64,000 bases of DNA. Origin: Marinithermofilum abyssi. GTDB taxonomy: Bacteria; Bacillota; Bacilli; Thermoactinomycetales; DSM-45169. The translations under genes were made by a program, and so were the position numbers. Positions within the stretch are counted from its first letter, which is position 1; each line of letters opens with the position of its first letter. The stretch spans positions 124,001-188,000 of the forward strand of contig NZ_BMHQ01000006.1 of assembly GCF_014641195.1 (NCBI RefSeq). The letters run 5' to 3'. The notes below the pieces were generated by a model, which made no database searches, was not told the DNA's origin, and saw only the letters and a program-made list of their open reading frames with translations. This document shows positions 45,133-54,246 of this stretch, piece by piece.

Positions 45133-45226
45133 AGACGGGGACCATTCCGCAACGACCGGAATAGGTTACAACCGGCTAAGATTTTTTCATCAGATGAGAG
45201 AAGGACAGGAAAGGTCGGGAGAGGAC

Positions 45227-46330
45227 TTGAATAAAAAATTGCGCGTAGCTGTATTGTTTGGAGGCAAGTCGGGAGAGCACGAGGTTTCTCTGCAGTCGGC
45301 GGCTTCCGTGATCCAGGCCATAGACCGGGAACGATTCGAAGTCATTCCCGTTGCCATCAGCCGGGAAGGAGTCTGGCGAATTGGAGAGCGGGCATTGCCG
45401 GCTCTGAAAGGGAAAATGGAACAGGATCAACTGGATCAGTTGGCTTCCCAACTGCCGGTGGTCCGAGCCGAAGAGGAGGCTTCCCAACTGCCGGTGATGG
45501 ATTGGGATGCCGTCGATGTAGTGTTTCCCGTTCTGCACGGAACTTATGGGGAAGACGGAACAATTCAGGGATTGCTGGAAATTGCGGACATCCCTTATGT
45601 AGGAGCCGGTGTTTTGGCCTCTGCAGTGGGGATGGACAAGGTCATGATGAAGAAAGTGTTTGCAGATGAAGGGCTTCCTCAAGGCCGTTTTACGTACTTC
45701 TTGCGCAGCCGGCTGGAAAAGGATCCAGAGGGTGTATTGAACGAAGTAGAGAAAGCTTTTGGCTATCCCTGTTTCGTCAAACCGGCCAATCTGGGCTCCA
45801 GCGTGGGTATCTCCAAGGCGAAAAGCCGGGAGGAACTGTTGCATGCGATGAAGCTCGCTGCTAAATACGACCGCAAAATCGTCGTGGAAGAGTTCATCGA
45901 TGCGCGGGAAGTGGAAGTGGCCGTCTTGGGCAATGATGAACCCGAAGCCTCCGTTCCCGGTGAAATCGTTTCGTCCAACGAGTTTTATGACTACCGGGCC
46001 AAATACATTGACGGCAAATCGGTCATGCGGATCCCGGCTGAACTTCCGGAGGAAACGCTGGAGGAAATTCGCCGGCTGGCGGTCCAAGCGTATCGGGTAA
46101 TCGATTGCACCGGCTTGTCCCGGGTAGACTTTTTCGTTCGGCGGGCAGACGGGAAAGTGTTGATCAACGAGATCAACACGATGCCTGGATTTACCCCGTT
46201 CAGTATGTACCCCACTTTGTGGGAGAAATCGGGGCTGCCCTATTCCCGGTTGATTACCAAGTTGATCGACTTGGCGCTGGAACGCCACGAAGAGAAAAAA
46301 CAGCTGACCACACAGGTTGACGTGGAGTAA
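45227..46330 (+). CDS. ddl: D-alanine-D-alanine ligase
   Basis: ATP-grasp enzyme that joins two D-alanines for the pentapeptide end. The TTG at 45227 follows GGGAG(AGG); it gives the family start MNKKLRVAVLFGGKSGEHEVSLQS. An ATG at 45194 is open but lacks a site. About 367 residues. The glycine-rich loop GSSVGISKAK, KIVVEEFIDAREVEVAVLG, SRVDFFVR and INEINTMPGFTPFSMYP (metal- and substrate-binding) are present. It lies after ysxC and ends convergently with map. Confidence 0.93.
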   Translation: MNKKLRVAVLFGGKSGEHEVSLQSAASVIQAIDRERFEVIPVAISREGVWRIGERALPALKGKMEQDQLDQLASQLPVVRAEEEASQLPVMDWDAVDVVFPVLHGTYGEDGTIQGLLEIADIPYVGAGVLASAVGMDKVMMKKVFADEGLPQGRFTYFLRSRLEKDPEGVLNEVEKAFGYPCFVKPANLGSSVGISKAKSREELLHAMKLAAKYDRKIVVEEFIDAREVEVAVLGNDEPEASVPGEIVSSNEFYDYRAKYIDGKSVMRIPAELPEETLEEIRRLAVQAYRVIDCTGLSRVDFFVRRADGKVLINEINTMPGFTPFSMYPTLWEKSGLPYSRLITKLIDLALERHEEKKQLTTQVDVE

Positions 46331-46336
46331 AGGAGA

Positions 46337-46360
46337 GCCCGCACCATGATCGGTGCGGGC
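46337..46360. terminator. bidirectional hairpin between ddl and map
   Basis: GCCCGCACC / GGTGCGGGC perfect 9-bp stem with a six-base loop. No strong T run, so termination may be modest. Confidence 0.55.
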
Positions 46361-46417
46361 GAAGCTGTTCTCAGTTGATATACCCAACTCGGCATCATGA
46401 TGGGTTTTGAGTTTTCT

Positions 46418-47167
46418 TTATTGCTCCGTCAACACGAGCGGTCCGTTGCGGGTAATGGCCACCGTGTGCTCATACTGGGCCGAGAGGCTTCCGTCCGCGG
46501 TGCGGGCTGTCCAGCCATCCGGATCTATCCGTACCTCAGGGGAACCGATATTGAGCATGGGTTCAATCGTGATCACCATTCCCTCCAACAACATGATACC
46601 GCTGTTTTGTTCGCCGAAATGAGGGACGGGCGGATCTTCGTGAATCCGTGTCCCGATGCCGTGGCCGATAAATTGCCGGACGACGCTGTACCCTTTCGAT
46701 TCGGCCAGAGATTGAATGGCGTGGGAGATATAACCGATCCGGTTGCCTACCCGGGCTTGTCGGATCCCCGCTTTCAGCGCTTCCAGGGTTGTGTCCAATA
46801 AGCGTTGTTTTTCCGAAGAGATGGTGCCTACGGAGTAGGACCAGGCAGAATCGGCCAGCCATCCATCCAGGTTAACGACCATGTCGATGGTAACGATATC
46901 GCCATCCTGCAAGGGGGAGGTGTTCGGCATCCCGTGGCAGACCACATCATTGACAGAGGTGCAGGTGGCGTAGGGATACCCCATATATCCTTTTTGTTCC
47001 GGAGTAGCCCCATGCATCGCCAAATAGGATTCAACAAACTGATCAATTTCCTGTGTTGTGATTCCCGGCCGGATCCGGCGGGCGATTTCACGGTGACAAG
47101 CGGCCAGCAGCTTGCCTGCTCGGTGCATTCGTTGAATTTCCTCGGCGGATTTGATCAGATCGGACAC
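46418..47167 (-). CDS. map: methionine aminopeptidase, type I
   Basis: 249 residues. Cleaves N-terminal methionine from nascent chains. The GTG at 47167 gives a start aligned with B. subtilis Map; a better-spaced ATG at 47128 is an alternative that would remove 13 residues. The metal ligands appear in VTIDMVVNLDGWLADSAW (two Asp), GHGIGTRIHEDPPVPHF (His), ITIEPML (Glu) and AQYEHTVAIT (Glu). B. subtilis has a second paralogue (YflG) besides the ribosomal-operon copy, and this may be of that kind. Confidence 0.92.
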   Translation of the reverse strand: MSDLIKSAEEIQRMHRAGKLLAACHREIARRIRPGITTQEIDQFVESYLAMHGATPEQKGYMGYPYATCTSVNDVVCHGMPNTSPLQDGDIVTIDMVVNLDGWLADSAWSYSVGTISSEKQRLLDTTLEALKAGIRQARVGNRIGYISHAIQSLAESKGYSVVRQFIGHGIGTRIHEDPPVPHFGEQNSGIMLLEGMVITIEPMLNIGSPEVRIDPDGWTARTADGSLSAQYEHTVAITRNGPLVLTEQ

Positions 47168-47194
47168 TTCCTTTCACGAAAGTGTTGGTACAGT

Positions 47195-47668
47195 TTATTT
47201 TTTGAGTGTGAGCAAAAGACCCAATAGAATCAGAAACAAGGGCCATACTCTATTCATCTCAGCGGAAAAAGAACCGAGAAGCGGGAGGCGTTGCAGCACA
47301 GGCAGGGCAAAAAATCCGGCCAGCAGCATTAGGATGCCGATCCACAGATTTCGTCGATTGCGTTTGAAGAGGCCGTCCATGAAAAAGGCAGCCCCGAGAA
47401 TCATGGGGAGCACACTCCAGTGCTCCGGCCAGCCGTGGATATAATGCAGCCCCCATAGATGAACACCCAGTCCGCTGACGATTCCTCCCCACAGGAGCAG
47501 CCGGGGATGCGTACTTCGCTTGCCGGCATAAAGCATGACGGCAAACCCTGCTGCGATCAGCATCATTTCCGGGTTCAACCATAACTGCTTATATGGCCAG
47601 TTCAACTCTCTCATCAACAATACGATACCGGCAACAACAAGAATCAAGCCGGCTGTCTTTCCACGCAT
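47195..47668 (-). CDS. small membrane protein with LiaI/LiaF-like transmembrane repeats
   Basis: 157 residues with about six short hydrophobic helices in paired form, each starting with a GLILVVAGIVLL or WPLFLILLGLLLTL type sequence, as in DUF5668 and LiaF-type transmembrane regions. GAGGAATG precedes the ATG. No cytoplasmic or extracellular domain of note. It lies between the EamA transporter and map in the same orientation, 18-27 bases from each, so the three genes probably share a transcript. Function unknown. Confidence 0.7.
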   Translation of the reverse strand: MRGKTAGLILVVAGIVLLMRELNWPYKQLWLNPEMMLIAAGFAVMLYAGKRSTHPRLLLWGGIVSGLGVHLWGLHYIHGWPEHWSVLPMILGAAFFMDGLFKRNRRNLWIGILMLLAGFFALPVLQRLPLLGSFSAEMNRVWPLFLILLGLLLTLKK

Positions 47669-47686
47669 GTATCATTCCTCTTTCTG

Positions 47687-48643
47687 CTAGTTTCGGATGT
47701 CCCCGGATGCGGGAAGAGATGGAGGATCCTCCCGTTGGTCATTTTTTTCGTCATGGGAGGTCCCTTTCCACTCCGCCAACACCATGCCGGCAAAGATCAG
47801 CGCACATCCTGCCAAGGAACGGGGGGTGAGCGGGACGCTCATCCACAGAAAATCGGTGAGTGCAGCAAAGACCGGCTCCATGGTGAAAATGAGGGCTACC
47901 CGAGTCGGAGGGATGAATCGCTGAAAGTAAGTCTGCCCCACATAACCGAGCACGGTCGCCAACAGGGAAGTAATCAACAGCGCAGCGGCTACTTCCGGCG
48001 TCCACCACAGCTCGGGTTGAAGCAGACGTTCCCAAGGCTCATACAGCCAAGTAGCTGCCAGACTCAGCCCGGAGACGACTCCCACTTGCCAGGTAACCAG
48101 CGCCAAGGTGTTGGAATGGGGTACAAACTTGGCGGTAAAGACAATCTGCAGCCCGAAAGAAACTGCGCACAAGAAGGCAAGAATGTCCCCGCGGTTAATG
48201 CTGTTCCACTCGGTAAAAGCCAATAAATACAGGCCTGCCACAGCCAAACCCGTTCCCGCCAAGGCACTTTTCGCGGGCTTAATACCCAGGATAAAAAAGC
48301 TGAGTAAGGGGATAAGCGCGACAGAAATTCCGGTAAGAAAGCCGGATTTGCCGGAAGTCGTATAGATCAGGCTGTAGGTTTGGAACGCATACGCCAAAAA
48401 GAGCCAGACTCCCAGCAATATTCCGCCTCTGCCGGATGGGTTCCGGAGGGACTCTGTAGGTTTCTGGCGGGATTGCCATCCCAGAATTGCCGCTAAAGAA
48501 AGAAAAGCGATGCCGAAGCGGACCGCAAGAAAGGAAAAGGGCGGAAGGACGGTGATCGCATTCTGGACGACCACAAAGGTGGCTCCCCAGATAAAAGTGA
48601 TTCCCAACAACGAAAGTTCGGCGACCCATCTGTGTCTACCCAT
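47687..48643 (-). CDS. EamA/DMT-superfamily transporter
   Basis: 318 residues with about ten membrane helices in two EamA repeats (about 8-140 and 152-290). The N-terminal AELSLLGITFIWGATFVVVQNAI motif is typical of drug/metabolite exporters of this class. It starts with GGGG upstream of the ATG. The C-terminus is a charged tail of about 25 residues. The substrate is unknown; the family covers amino acids, nucleosides and toxins. First gene of the eamA-liaF-like-map set. Confidence 0.85.
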   Translation of the reverse strand: MGRHRWVAELSLLGITFIWGATFVVVQNAITVLPPFSFLAVRFGIAFLSLAAILGWQSRQKPTESLRNPSGRGGILLGVWLFLAYAFQTYSLIYTTSGKSGFLTGISVALIPLLSFFILGIKPAKSALAGTGLAVAGLYLLAFTEWNSINRGDILAFLCAVSFGLQIVFTAKFVPHSNTLALVTWQVGVVSGLSLAATWLYEPWERLLQPELWWTPEVAAALLITSLLATVLGYVGQTYFQRFIPPTRVALIFTMEPVFAALTDFLWMSVPLTPRSLAGCALIFAGMVLAEWKGTSHDEKNDQREDPPSLPASGDIRN

Positions 48644-48849
48644 ACGGCAACCCCTTTCCTATGTATCTTTATATAATAGTATAATATAATACAACATGAA
48701 AAATATTTTTCCGATTCTATCAGCAAAAAACCTTGTGTGAAAAGGGGTATTTTGCTATCCGTAAAAATAAGGTATGGTAGTATTAGACTAAGTTTTACAT
48801 AGCTTTATTTTTATTTGACATAAGTCTTGATGGGGGGATGGAGGATTTA

Positions 48850-48882
48850 TTGGAAATCATCATCAATGGAATGGCGGGTTGA
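48850..48882 (+). CDS. possible 10-codon leader peptide before the histidine kinase
   Basis: TTG at 48850 with GGAGG 5 bases before; it encodes MEIIINGMAG and stops (TGA) three bases before the kinase ATG. The kinase ATG itself has only a weak site, so the short frame may couple translation. Seen directly; the role is inferred. Confidence 0.3.
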   Translation: MEIIINGMAG

Positions 48883-48885
48883 AGC

Positions 48886-50727
48886 ATGAGTTGGCATAAC
48901 TGGTTGGAACGGGTGTGCCGTTGGTCTGTCGTATTGCTTGCGTGGAGTTTGGTTGCTGTATCGCTGATGACGAAAACCAGCTTTGCATGGAGTTATTTTC
49001 ATCTGTTTACATTGGCTGCACTCCTCTTTTTTACGGAATTTTTCCCGTTTCCCGATTATGGCGGTAGAGTGACGGCTCATTTTCCGCTCTTATTTGCCAT
49101 CAGCTTTTTGTTTTCTCCGGGAATGGCGGGTCTGATATTTATCGATATAGTGTTGGCGGTTACCTGGTTGAAAAAGCATTCTTTTTCCAGCGGGGCTTTT
49201 CGGACAGGATATACCCTGCTTGGCTTGTTTGCCGCCCATAAGATCGTGTATACATTTGGCGAGTCTCTGTTAAAGAGTGAAGGGTTTTGGGGTCCTTTTT
49301 TGGGTATCACCCTCTACGTCTTGATCTATGAAATCGTCAGCAAGACTCTTCGGGATGTCATCGACGGTCTTCGTCCGATGACACGTCGTTCCAAGCACTG
49401 GTTTCAAAACTGGCCGGTGGAATCCGGCTTATTGCTGTTGTCTCTGCTCTATTGCGGAGCGATGTTGGGCATGTTGCAACAGAAATATGAAACCGACCCC
49501 CTCGCATTTGCGTTTTTCTTTACACCTTTGGTCGCATTTGCGATTCTTTCCAATGTGATCGCCCGTCTCATCCGAAAAAAGCGGAAATTGGAATTGCTGT
49601 TTTTGCTATCTACCGGGATCAACAAAAATCTTGACTTGCGCAAAGTGATGGAACAAACCCTTGTCCCTCTGGCTAAGGTGGTGGACTATACATATGGTGT
49701 TGTCTATCTGTTGCGAAATGGCCGGCTCTATCCATCCGTCACGGCAGGGGTTTACAATGAAAGGCTGCGAAAGGAGTCTCTCCCGTTAAACCGCGGGTTG
49801 AGCGGCTGGGTGGCTTCCCACGGCCGAACCGCGATGGTTCCCAATGTACGGTTGGATCCGCGGTGCCATCATGATGCAGAGTTAATGGAAGATGTGCGTT
49901 CGATGCTGTCGGTGCCCTTGGAAATGGACGGGGAAGTTCTCGGGGTGATCACATTGGCAAAGGCGGAACGCTACGGATATGAAGATGTGGATCTTTCCTT
50001 TTTGCAGGTGTTGGCCAGTCAGACGGTGATCGCCTTGCACAACGCCCGGTTGATGCAGGAGCGGGAACGGCGGGTGGTGGCAGAAGAGCGAAACCGGATG
50101 GCGAGGGAAATCCATGACGGTATCGCCCAGTCTTTTGCCGGTGTTTTGATGAAGGTGGAGTCTTCCCTCCGGGTATTTGATAAGCACCCGGAAAAAGTAA
50201 AGGAGTGGCTGGAAGAGAGTCTCATTAAGCTTCGAGACGGCTTAAAAGAAGTGCGTCATTCCATCACCGCTCTGCGTCCGTCACCGGCGGCCAAAATTGG
50301 GCTCATCCCGGCGTTGGGCCGGAGAGTGGAGGCCTTTCAAAACGAGACGGGTGTGGATGCCATTTTTGAGACAGAAGGAGAATCCTATCCCCTAAAGCCC
50401 GATGTAGATGAAACGATCTACATGGTCTGTCATGAGGCGCTCAACAATGCCGCCAAACACGCACAAGCCGATGAAGTGCGGGTGACGCTCGCTTATGAAC
50501 CGGAGGAAGTAAGGCTGGTAGTACAAGATGATGGAGTCGGCTTTTCTTTGGGCAAAGCCGTATGGAAAGCCGAGGCCCAGAAGCGTTACGGGATTGTCGG
50601 AATGAATGAGCGTGCGCAGCAATTGGGTGCCGCCCTCCAATTTGACAGCCGGGAAGGAGAGGGGACCAAAGTTATACTGACGATACCCATTGAAGAAGAG
50701 GAGGAGGCAGCTGTTCATGCCCATTAA
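48886..50727 (+). CDS. sensor histidine kinase with GAF domain (NarL-type system)
   Basis: 613 residues. A multi-span N-terminal membrane region (about 1-230, about 7-8 helices), a GAF domain (about 250-400), HisKA_3 with the phospho-accepting His in AREIHDGIAQSFAGVL (about 409) and a HATPase with N-box NNAAKHA and G1 DDGVGFSLG (about 520-545). The signal sensed is unknown. It overlaps the response regulator by 11 bases and is a clear cognate pair. The upstream short frame at 48850 may influence its translation. Confidence 0.9.
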   Translation: MSWHNWLERVCRWSVVLLAWSLVAVSLMTKTSFAWSYFHLFTLAALLFFTEFFPFPDYGGRVTAHFPLLFAISFLFSPGMAGLIFIDIVLAVTWLKKHSFSSGAFRTGYTLLGLFAAHKIVYTFGESLLKSEGFWGPFLGITLYVLIYEIVSKTLRDVIDGLRPMTRRSKHWFQNWPVESGLLLLSLLYCGAMLGMLQQKYETDPLAFAFFFTPLVAFAILSNVIARLIRKKRKLELLFLLSTGINKNLDLRKVMEQTLVPLAKVVDYTYGVVYLLRNGRLYPSVTAGVYNERLRKESLPLNRGLSGWVASHGRTAMVPNVRLDPRCHHDAELMEDVRSMLSVPLEMDGEVLGVITLAKAERYGYEDVDLSFLQVLASQTVIALHNARLMQERERRVVAEERNRMAREIHDGIAQSFAGVLMKVESSLRVFDKHPEKVKEWLEESLIKLRDGLKEVRHSITALRPSPAAKIGLIPALGRRVEAFQNETGVDAIFETEGESYPLKPDVDETIYMVCHEALNNAAKHAQADEVRVTLAYEPEEVRLVVQDDGVGFSLGKAVWKAEAQKRYGIVGMNERAQQLGAALQFDSREGEGTKVILTIPIEEEEEAAVHAH

Positions 50728-51367
50728 TGTACTGTTGGTGGATGATCATGCCGTATTGCGGGATGGATTATCCAATATCATCAGCCTGGAAGAGGACATG
50801 GAAGTGGTGGGGCAAGCGAACAGCGGTGCCGAAGCGCTGCAGATGATTGAAGAGTTGGAACCCCACGTGGTATTGATGGATATCAACATGCCTGGAATGA
50901 GCGGAGTGGAAGCAATCCGTCGCATTCGGGCCAAAAATACACAGATTGCCGTATTGGTCCTGACCATGTACGATCGGGATGAATACTTATATGAGTCGAT
51001 TCGGGCTGGTGCTACCGGCTATCTGTTAAAAGATGCGCCCTCCTCCGACGTGATTGAAGCGATCCGCTCCGCTTCCCGGGGTGAATCCACCTTGCATCCC
51101 GTGATGGCACGGAAGCTGTTGGACAATTTGAGCGGAGAGAAGAAGACCGACCGTCGGGGCAATGACGATTCTCTCACTCCGCGGGAGCTGGATGTGCTCC
51201 AGTTGATGGTGAAAGGCCTGTCCAACAAAGAAATCGCGGAACAGCTGTTTATCAGCGACAAAACCGTGAAGATTCATGTAAGCAACATTTTGAAGAAGCT
51301 GGGGGTCAAAAGTCGATCCCAAGCGATCATTTATGCGATTCAGCATGAACTGGTGATGTTGGAATAG
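50717..51367 (+). CDS. NarL/FixJ-family response regulator
   Basis: 216 residues from the ATG at 50717 (MPINVLLVDDHAVLRDGL), with GAGGAGG in the kinase gene end. The receiver domain has the acidic pocket (VDDH), phospho-Asp in HVVLMDINMPGMSG (about 54) and the conserved Lys in LLKDA (about 105). The LuxR-type HTH (about 150-210) has LTPRELDVLQLMVKGLSNKEIAEQLFISDKTVKIHVSNILKKL. Target genes unknown; the neighbouring ABC genes are convergent and not obviously linked. Confidence 0.95.
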   Translation: MPINVLLVDDHAVLRDGLSNIISLEEDMEVVGQANSGAEALQMIEELEPHVVLMDINMPGMSGVEAIRRIRAKNTQIAVLVLTMYDRDEYLYESIRAGATGYLLKDAPSSDVIEAIRSASRGESTLHPVMARKLLDNLSGEKKTDRRGNDDSLTPRELDVLQLMVKGLSNKEIAEQLFISDKTVKIHVSNILKKLGVKSRSQAIIYAIQHELVMLE

Positions 51368-51368
51368 C

Positions 51369-51402
51369 AAAAAGGAGCAGCGGAAGAAGCTGCTCCTTTT
51401 TG
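51369..51402. terminator. bidirectional terminator after the response regulator
   Basis: AAAAAGGAGCAGC / GCTGCTCCTTTTT, short loop. It serves the convergent ABC permease gene as well. Confidence 0.9.
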
Positions 51403-51415
51403 CGTGATCTTTATT

Positions 51416-52240
51416 CTACTCCGCCATACGGTACTTCAACAGGCGCTTCTCCAGCCAATAGACGATTTTGTACATCACAGTGGCGCAGACGGCCACGATC
51501 AACAGGCTCATCAATACCAGGTTGAGGTTAAATACCTGGAAACCGTAGATGATCAGGTGACCCAAACCGTCTTTGGATACCAGGAACTCACCGACGATTA
51601 CCCCGACCCAGGAAAGCCCCACGTTCACTTTCAGGGCGGCGATCATGTCAGGAATGGAAGCGGGAAAAATGATTTTGCGAAAAAGTTGTCCGCGGCTGGC
51701 GCCGAAGGAGCGGGCCAAGCGAAGATAGTTCCGGTCGACGCTTTGAAAACTGGTGTGGATCACCAGAGTGGTAATGATGATGGTGATGGCCACTCCCATA
51801 GCTAAAACCGATCCGTACCCGGCGCCTATGGCTACGATAAACAACGGACCCAGGGCTACTTTGGGCATACTGTTTAAAACGACCAGATAAGGGTCCAGTA
51901 CGCGTGACAAAAAAGGAGAGGCCCAAATCAGCGTGGCCAGGGAGATGCCCCCGAGCGTACCCAGGGCAAATCCGAGAATGGTTTCCACAGTAGTGACAAG
52001 TATGTCATGGAACAGGTTCCCGGACCCCGCCATCTGGATAAAGAGCTCCGTGATCCGGCTAGGGCTGCTGAACAGAAAAGGATCGATCCAACCTGCATCG
52101 GCACTGTATTCCCATCCGGCGATGAAAAGCACCAATAATGCAATCCGGGTGAATACAACCCAGAACTCTTGTATACGGATACGCCGAACATAGTTCGCGT
52201 GAAGCTGGGACCGGTGCGGTTTGTGATGTTTTTTCTTCAT
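51416..52240 (-). CDS. ABC importer permease (SsuC/ThiX class)
   Basis: About 274 residues; the ATG at 52240 follows GGGGGGAGAT and overlaps the stop of the ATPase gene by four bases (ATGA). About six membrane helices; the EAA-loop segment NYLRLARSFGASRGQLFRKIIFPASIPDMIAALKV matches the nitrate/sulfonate/taurine importer permeases. The end of the three-gene set. Its substrate is that of the associated binding protein and is not known. Confidence 0.88.
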   Translation of the reverse strand: MKKKHHKPHRSQLHANYVRRIRIQEFWVVFTRIALLVLFIAGWEYSADAGWIDPFLFSSPSRITELFIQMAGSGNLFHDILVTTVETILGFALGTLGGISLATLIWASPFLSRVLDPYLVVLNSMPKVALGPLFIVAIGAGYGSVLAMGVAITIIITTLVIHTSFQSVDRNYLRLARSFGASRGQLFRKIIFPASIPDMIAALKVNVGLSWVGVIVGEFLVSKDGLGHLIIYGFQVFNLNLVLMSLLIVAVCATVMYKIVYWLEKRLLKYRMAE

Positions 52241-53004
52241 TGGTCGATCTCCCCCCATAACTCCTGGAACAGCGGGCGGAACAGGGGATGGGCCCGGGCA
52301 TCCAAAGGGTTGGCCTTCCGCAGATCGTTAGGGATCTCCATGGTGCGCCGGATTGTGCCGGGCTGTCCCCCCATGACGAGGATGCGGTCGGAGACGGCCA
52401 AAGCTTCCTCCAGATCATGAGTGACTAACAATGCGGGCATCCCTTGCTGTTTCAGGACTCGGGTCACTAACATTTCCAAGTGAAGCTTGTTTTGATAATC
52501 CAAAGCGGAGAACGGTTCATCCAACAACAAAACATCCGGTTGCACAGCCAAAGTGCGCACCAGGGCCACTCGTTGCCGCATGCCGCCTGAGAGCTGGGAA
52601 GGGTACTGGTATAACGTGTGACCCAAGCCCAATTCATTTAGAAGATAACGGGCGTGTTTCATCATTTCGTCGCTTTTCTGGCCTTGGATTTCCAATCCCA
52701 AGGCGATGTTTTGTTCCACGGTGCGCCAGTCAAGGAGGCAATCCTGCTGCAACATATACCCGATCCGCCGGGAGGGTCCACGGACAGGTTCATGAAAGAG
52801 CCGCACTTCCCCCTCGGTAGGAAAAATCAAGCCAGCGATCATAGAGAGAACCGTACTTTTTCCGCAACCACTGGTACCTACCAATGTGACGAATTCCCTG
52901 GGCATGACTCGGAAGGAGACAGCCGTCAGGGCATCCACCTGATCCTGCTTGCTCAGATATGTTTTACTCGCCTGTCGGACTTCGATGGCGGCGTGACCGG
53001 ACAT
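52237..53004 (-). CDS. ABC importer ATPase (SsuB/TauB class)
   Basis: 255 residues. Walker A GTSGCGKST (about 43), Q-loop YMLQQDCLLDW, signature LSGGMRQRVALVR (about 137) and Walker B VLLLDEPFSALD. Strong AAGGAGGGG before the ATG. It couples ATP hydrolysis to import of the solute captured by the upstream lipoprotein, 25 bases away. Cytoplasmic. Confidence 0.92.
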   Translation of the reverse strand: MSGHAAIEVRQASKTYLSKQDQVDALTAVSFRVMPREFVTLVGTSGCGKSTVLSMIAGLIFPTEGEVRLFHEPVRGPSRRIGYMLQQDCLLDWRTVEQNIALGLEIQGQKSDEMMKHARYLLNELGLGHTLYQYPSQLSGGMRQRVALVRTLAVQPDVLLLDEPFSALDYQNKLHLEMLVTRVLKQQGMPALLVTHDLEEALAVSDRILVMGGQPGTIRRTMEIPNDLRKANPLDARAHPLFRPLFQELWGEIDQ

Positions 53005-53029
53005 GTTCCGTCCCCTCCTTTCGTATGCC

Positions 53030-54040
53030 TCAGGGTTTCTTAATTGCTTTTTTCGCCAGTTCCATATGAATCACTTCGTTATAAGAAACATCGCCGGGCA
53101 GCTCCCCCGCCTGATCCATCACTTCCAGCAGATGATCATATTCCTGCCGGTCGATGATCGGGTTATTTGCCCAGGAATCCTGGGATTTGTACCGGTCCAA
53201 TACGTTGACGATAATCTCTTTGTCCGTGTCTTGAAAATACGGGGCGACAGCTTCGGCGATTTCTTCGGGGGAATGGGTATCCACCCATTGTTGTGCCTTG
53301 TATATCGCACGGATGTAACGGGTTAAGAGTTCGGGATTTTCCTGAATGGTGGAGGCTTTGGTCAGGTAAACGGTGTACGGAAGTTTGCCACTGTCTTTGC
53401 CAAAAGAGGCGACTACATATCCCTTTCCTTGCTGCTCGATCTTGGAGGCGAGGGGCTCAAATAGCTGGGCATAATCTCCGGTACCCGACAAATAGGCCGA
53501 CCCCAGGTTTTTGAAGTCTACATTTTGAATGATGGTGACATCTTGGTGTGGCGAAAGTCCGTGTTTGCGCTGCACGTATTCACTAACCATTTCGGGCATG
53601 CCGCCTTTTCGTTGCCCTAACAGGGTCTTCCCTTTCAGGTCTTTCCACTCAAAATCATCGTCCGGCTTCCTGGATACCAAAAAAGAGCCGTCGGTCTGGG
53701 TGAGCTGAGCAATGCCGACAACCGGGTTTTGGGCTCCCCGGGCGGTGACGTAGACTGCTGTTTCTGCTCCGACCAACGCGATGTCCGCATCACCCGAGAG
53801 CAGGGTCGTCATCGTTTTGTCTCCGCCAAAACCCTCGATCAATTGGACATCGATGCCTTCTTCCTTGAAAAATCCTTTGTTGATGGCGACATATTGCGGT
53901 GCGTAAAACAAAGAGTGGGTTACCTCCACGACAGTCAACGTCTCCAATCCGTCCTTCTTGCCGGAGTCGGGAGAACCGCAGGCCGCGACGGCGAGGCATG
54001 CGATAATAACCAAGAGAAAGCTGATGCGGTATCGAATCAT
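53030..54040 (-). CDS. ABC importer substrate-binding lipoprotein (NMT1/THI5-like)
   Basis: 336 residues. Signal peptide with lipobox VAAC (Cys21). The mature part is an NMT1-like periplasmic fold: LTVVEVTHSLFYAPQYVAINKGFFKEEGIDV at the N-terminus and a conserved GDADIALVGAE. The family includes binders of sulfonates, nitrate, bicarbonate and the thiamine pyrimidine precursor. No TPP riboswitch or other element is seen upstream, so the thiamine option is not supported. First gene of a three-gene set ending at 51416. Confidence 0.87.
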   Translation of the reverse strand: MIRYRISFLLVIIACLAVAACGSPDSGKKDGLETLTVVEVTHSLFYAPQYVAINKGFFKEEGIDVQLIEGFGGDKTMTTLLSGDADIALVGAETAVYVTARGAQNPVVGIAQLTQTDGSFLVSRKPDDDFEWKDLKGKTLLGQRKGGMPEMVSEYVQRKHGLSPHQDVTIIQNVDFKNLGSAYLSGTGDYAQLFEPLASKIEQQGKGYVVASFGKDSGKLPYTVYLTKASTIQENPELLTRYIRAIYKAQQWVDTHSPEEIAEAVAPYFQDTDKEIIVNVLDRYKSQDSWANNPIIDRQEYDHLLEVMDQAGELPGDVSYNEVIHMELAKKAIKKP

Positions 54041-54116
54041 GAGGGTTCACCTCTTTCACAAAAATGGGCTGATGCTATCGTATGCCGGGGCGTCAAATTC
54101 TGTTCACACCTCCCTT

Positions 54117-54145
54117 TTGGGCAACGGAATACCTTGTGATATAAT
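54117..54145 (+). promoter_or_regulatory. sigma-A promoter of hemA
   Basis: TTGGGC (54117-54122) and TATAAT (54140-54145), spacer 17, with an extended -10 (TGA before TATAAT). The segment CCTTGTGATAT is shared with the promoter region ahead of the hemL gene. Confidence 0.75.
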
Positions 54146-54246
54146 GGGACATGAATAGCTTTGACTGAAGTGGAAAGATCGGGCGGCTCTGCAACTGTTC
54201 TCCGGGAAGATAAAGAGGATCCCGGGTTGGATTGAGGGTGGATATC

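Noticed and set aside
54041-54116. TPP riboswitch for the NMT1-like binding protein
   Set aside because: None of the conserved TPP motifs (CUGAGA, ACCUGAUCUGG-like) is present.
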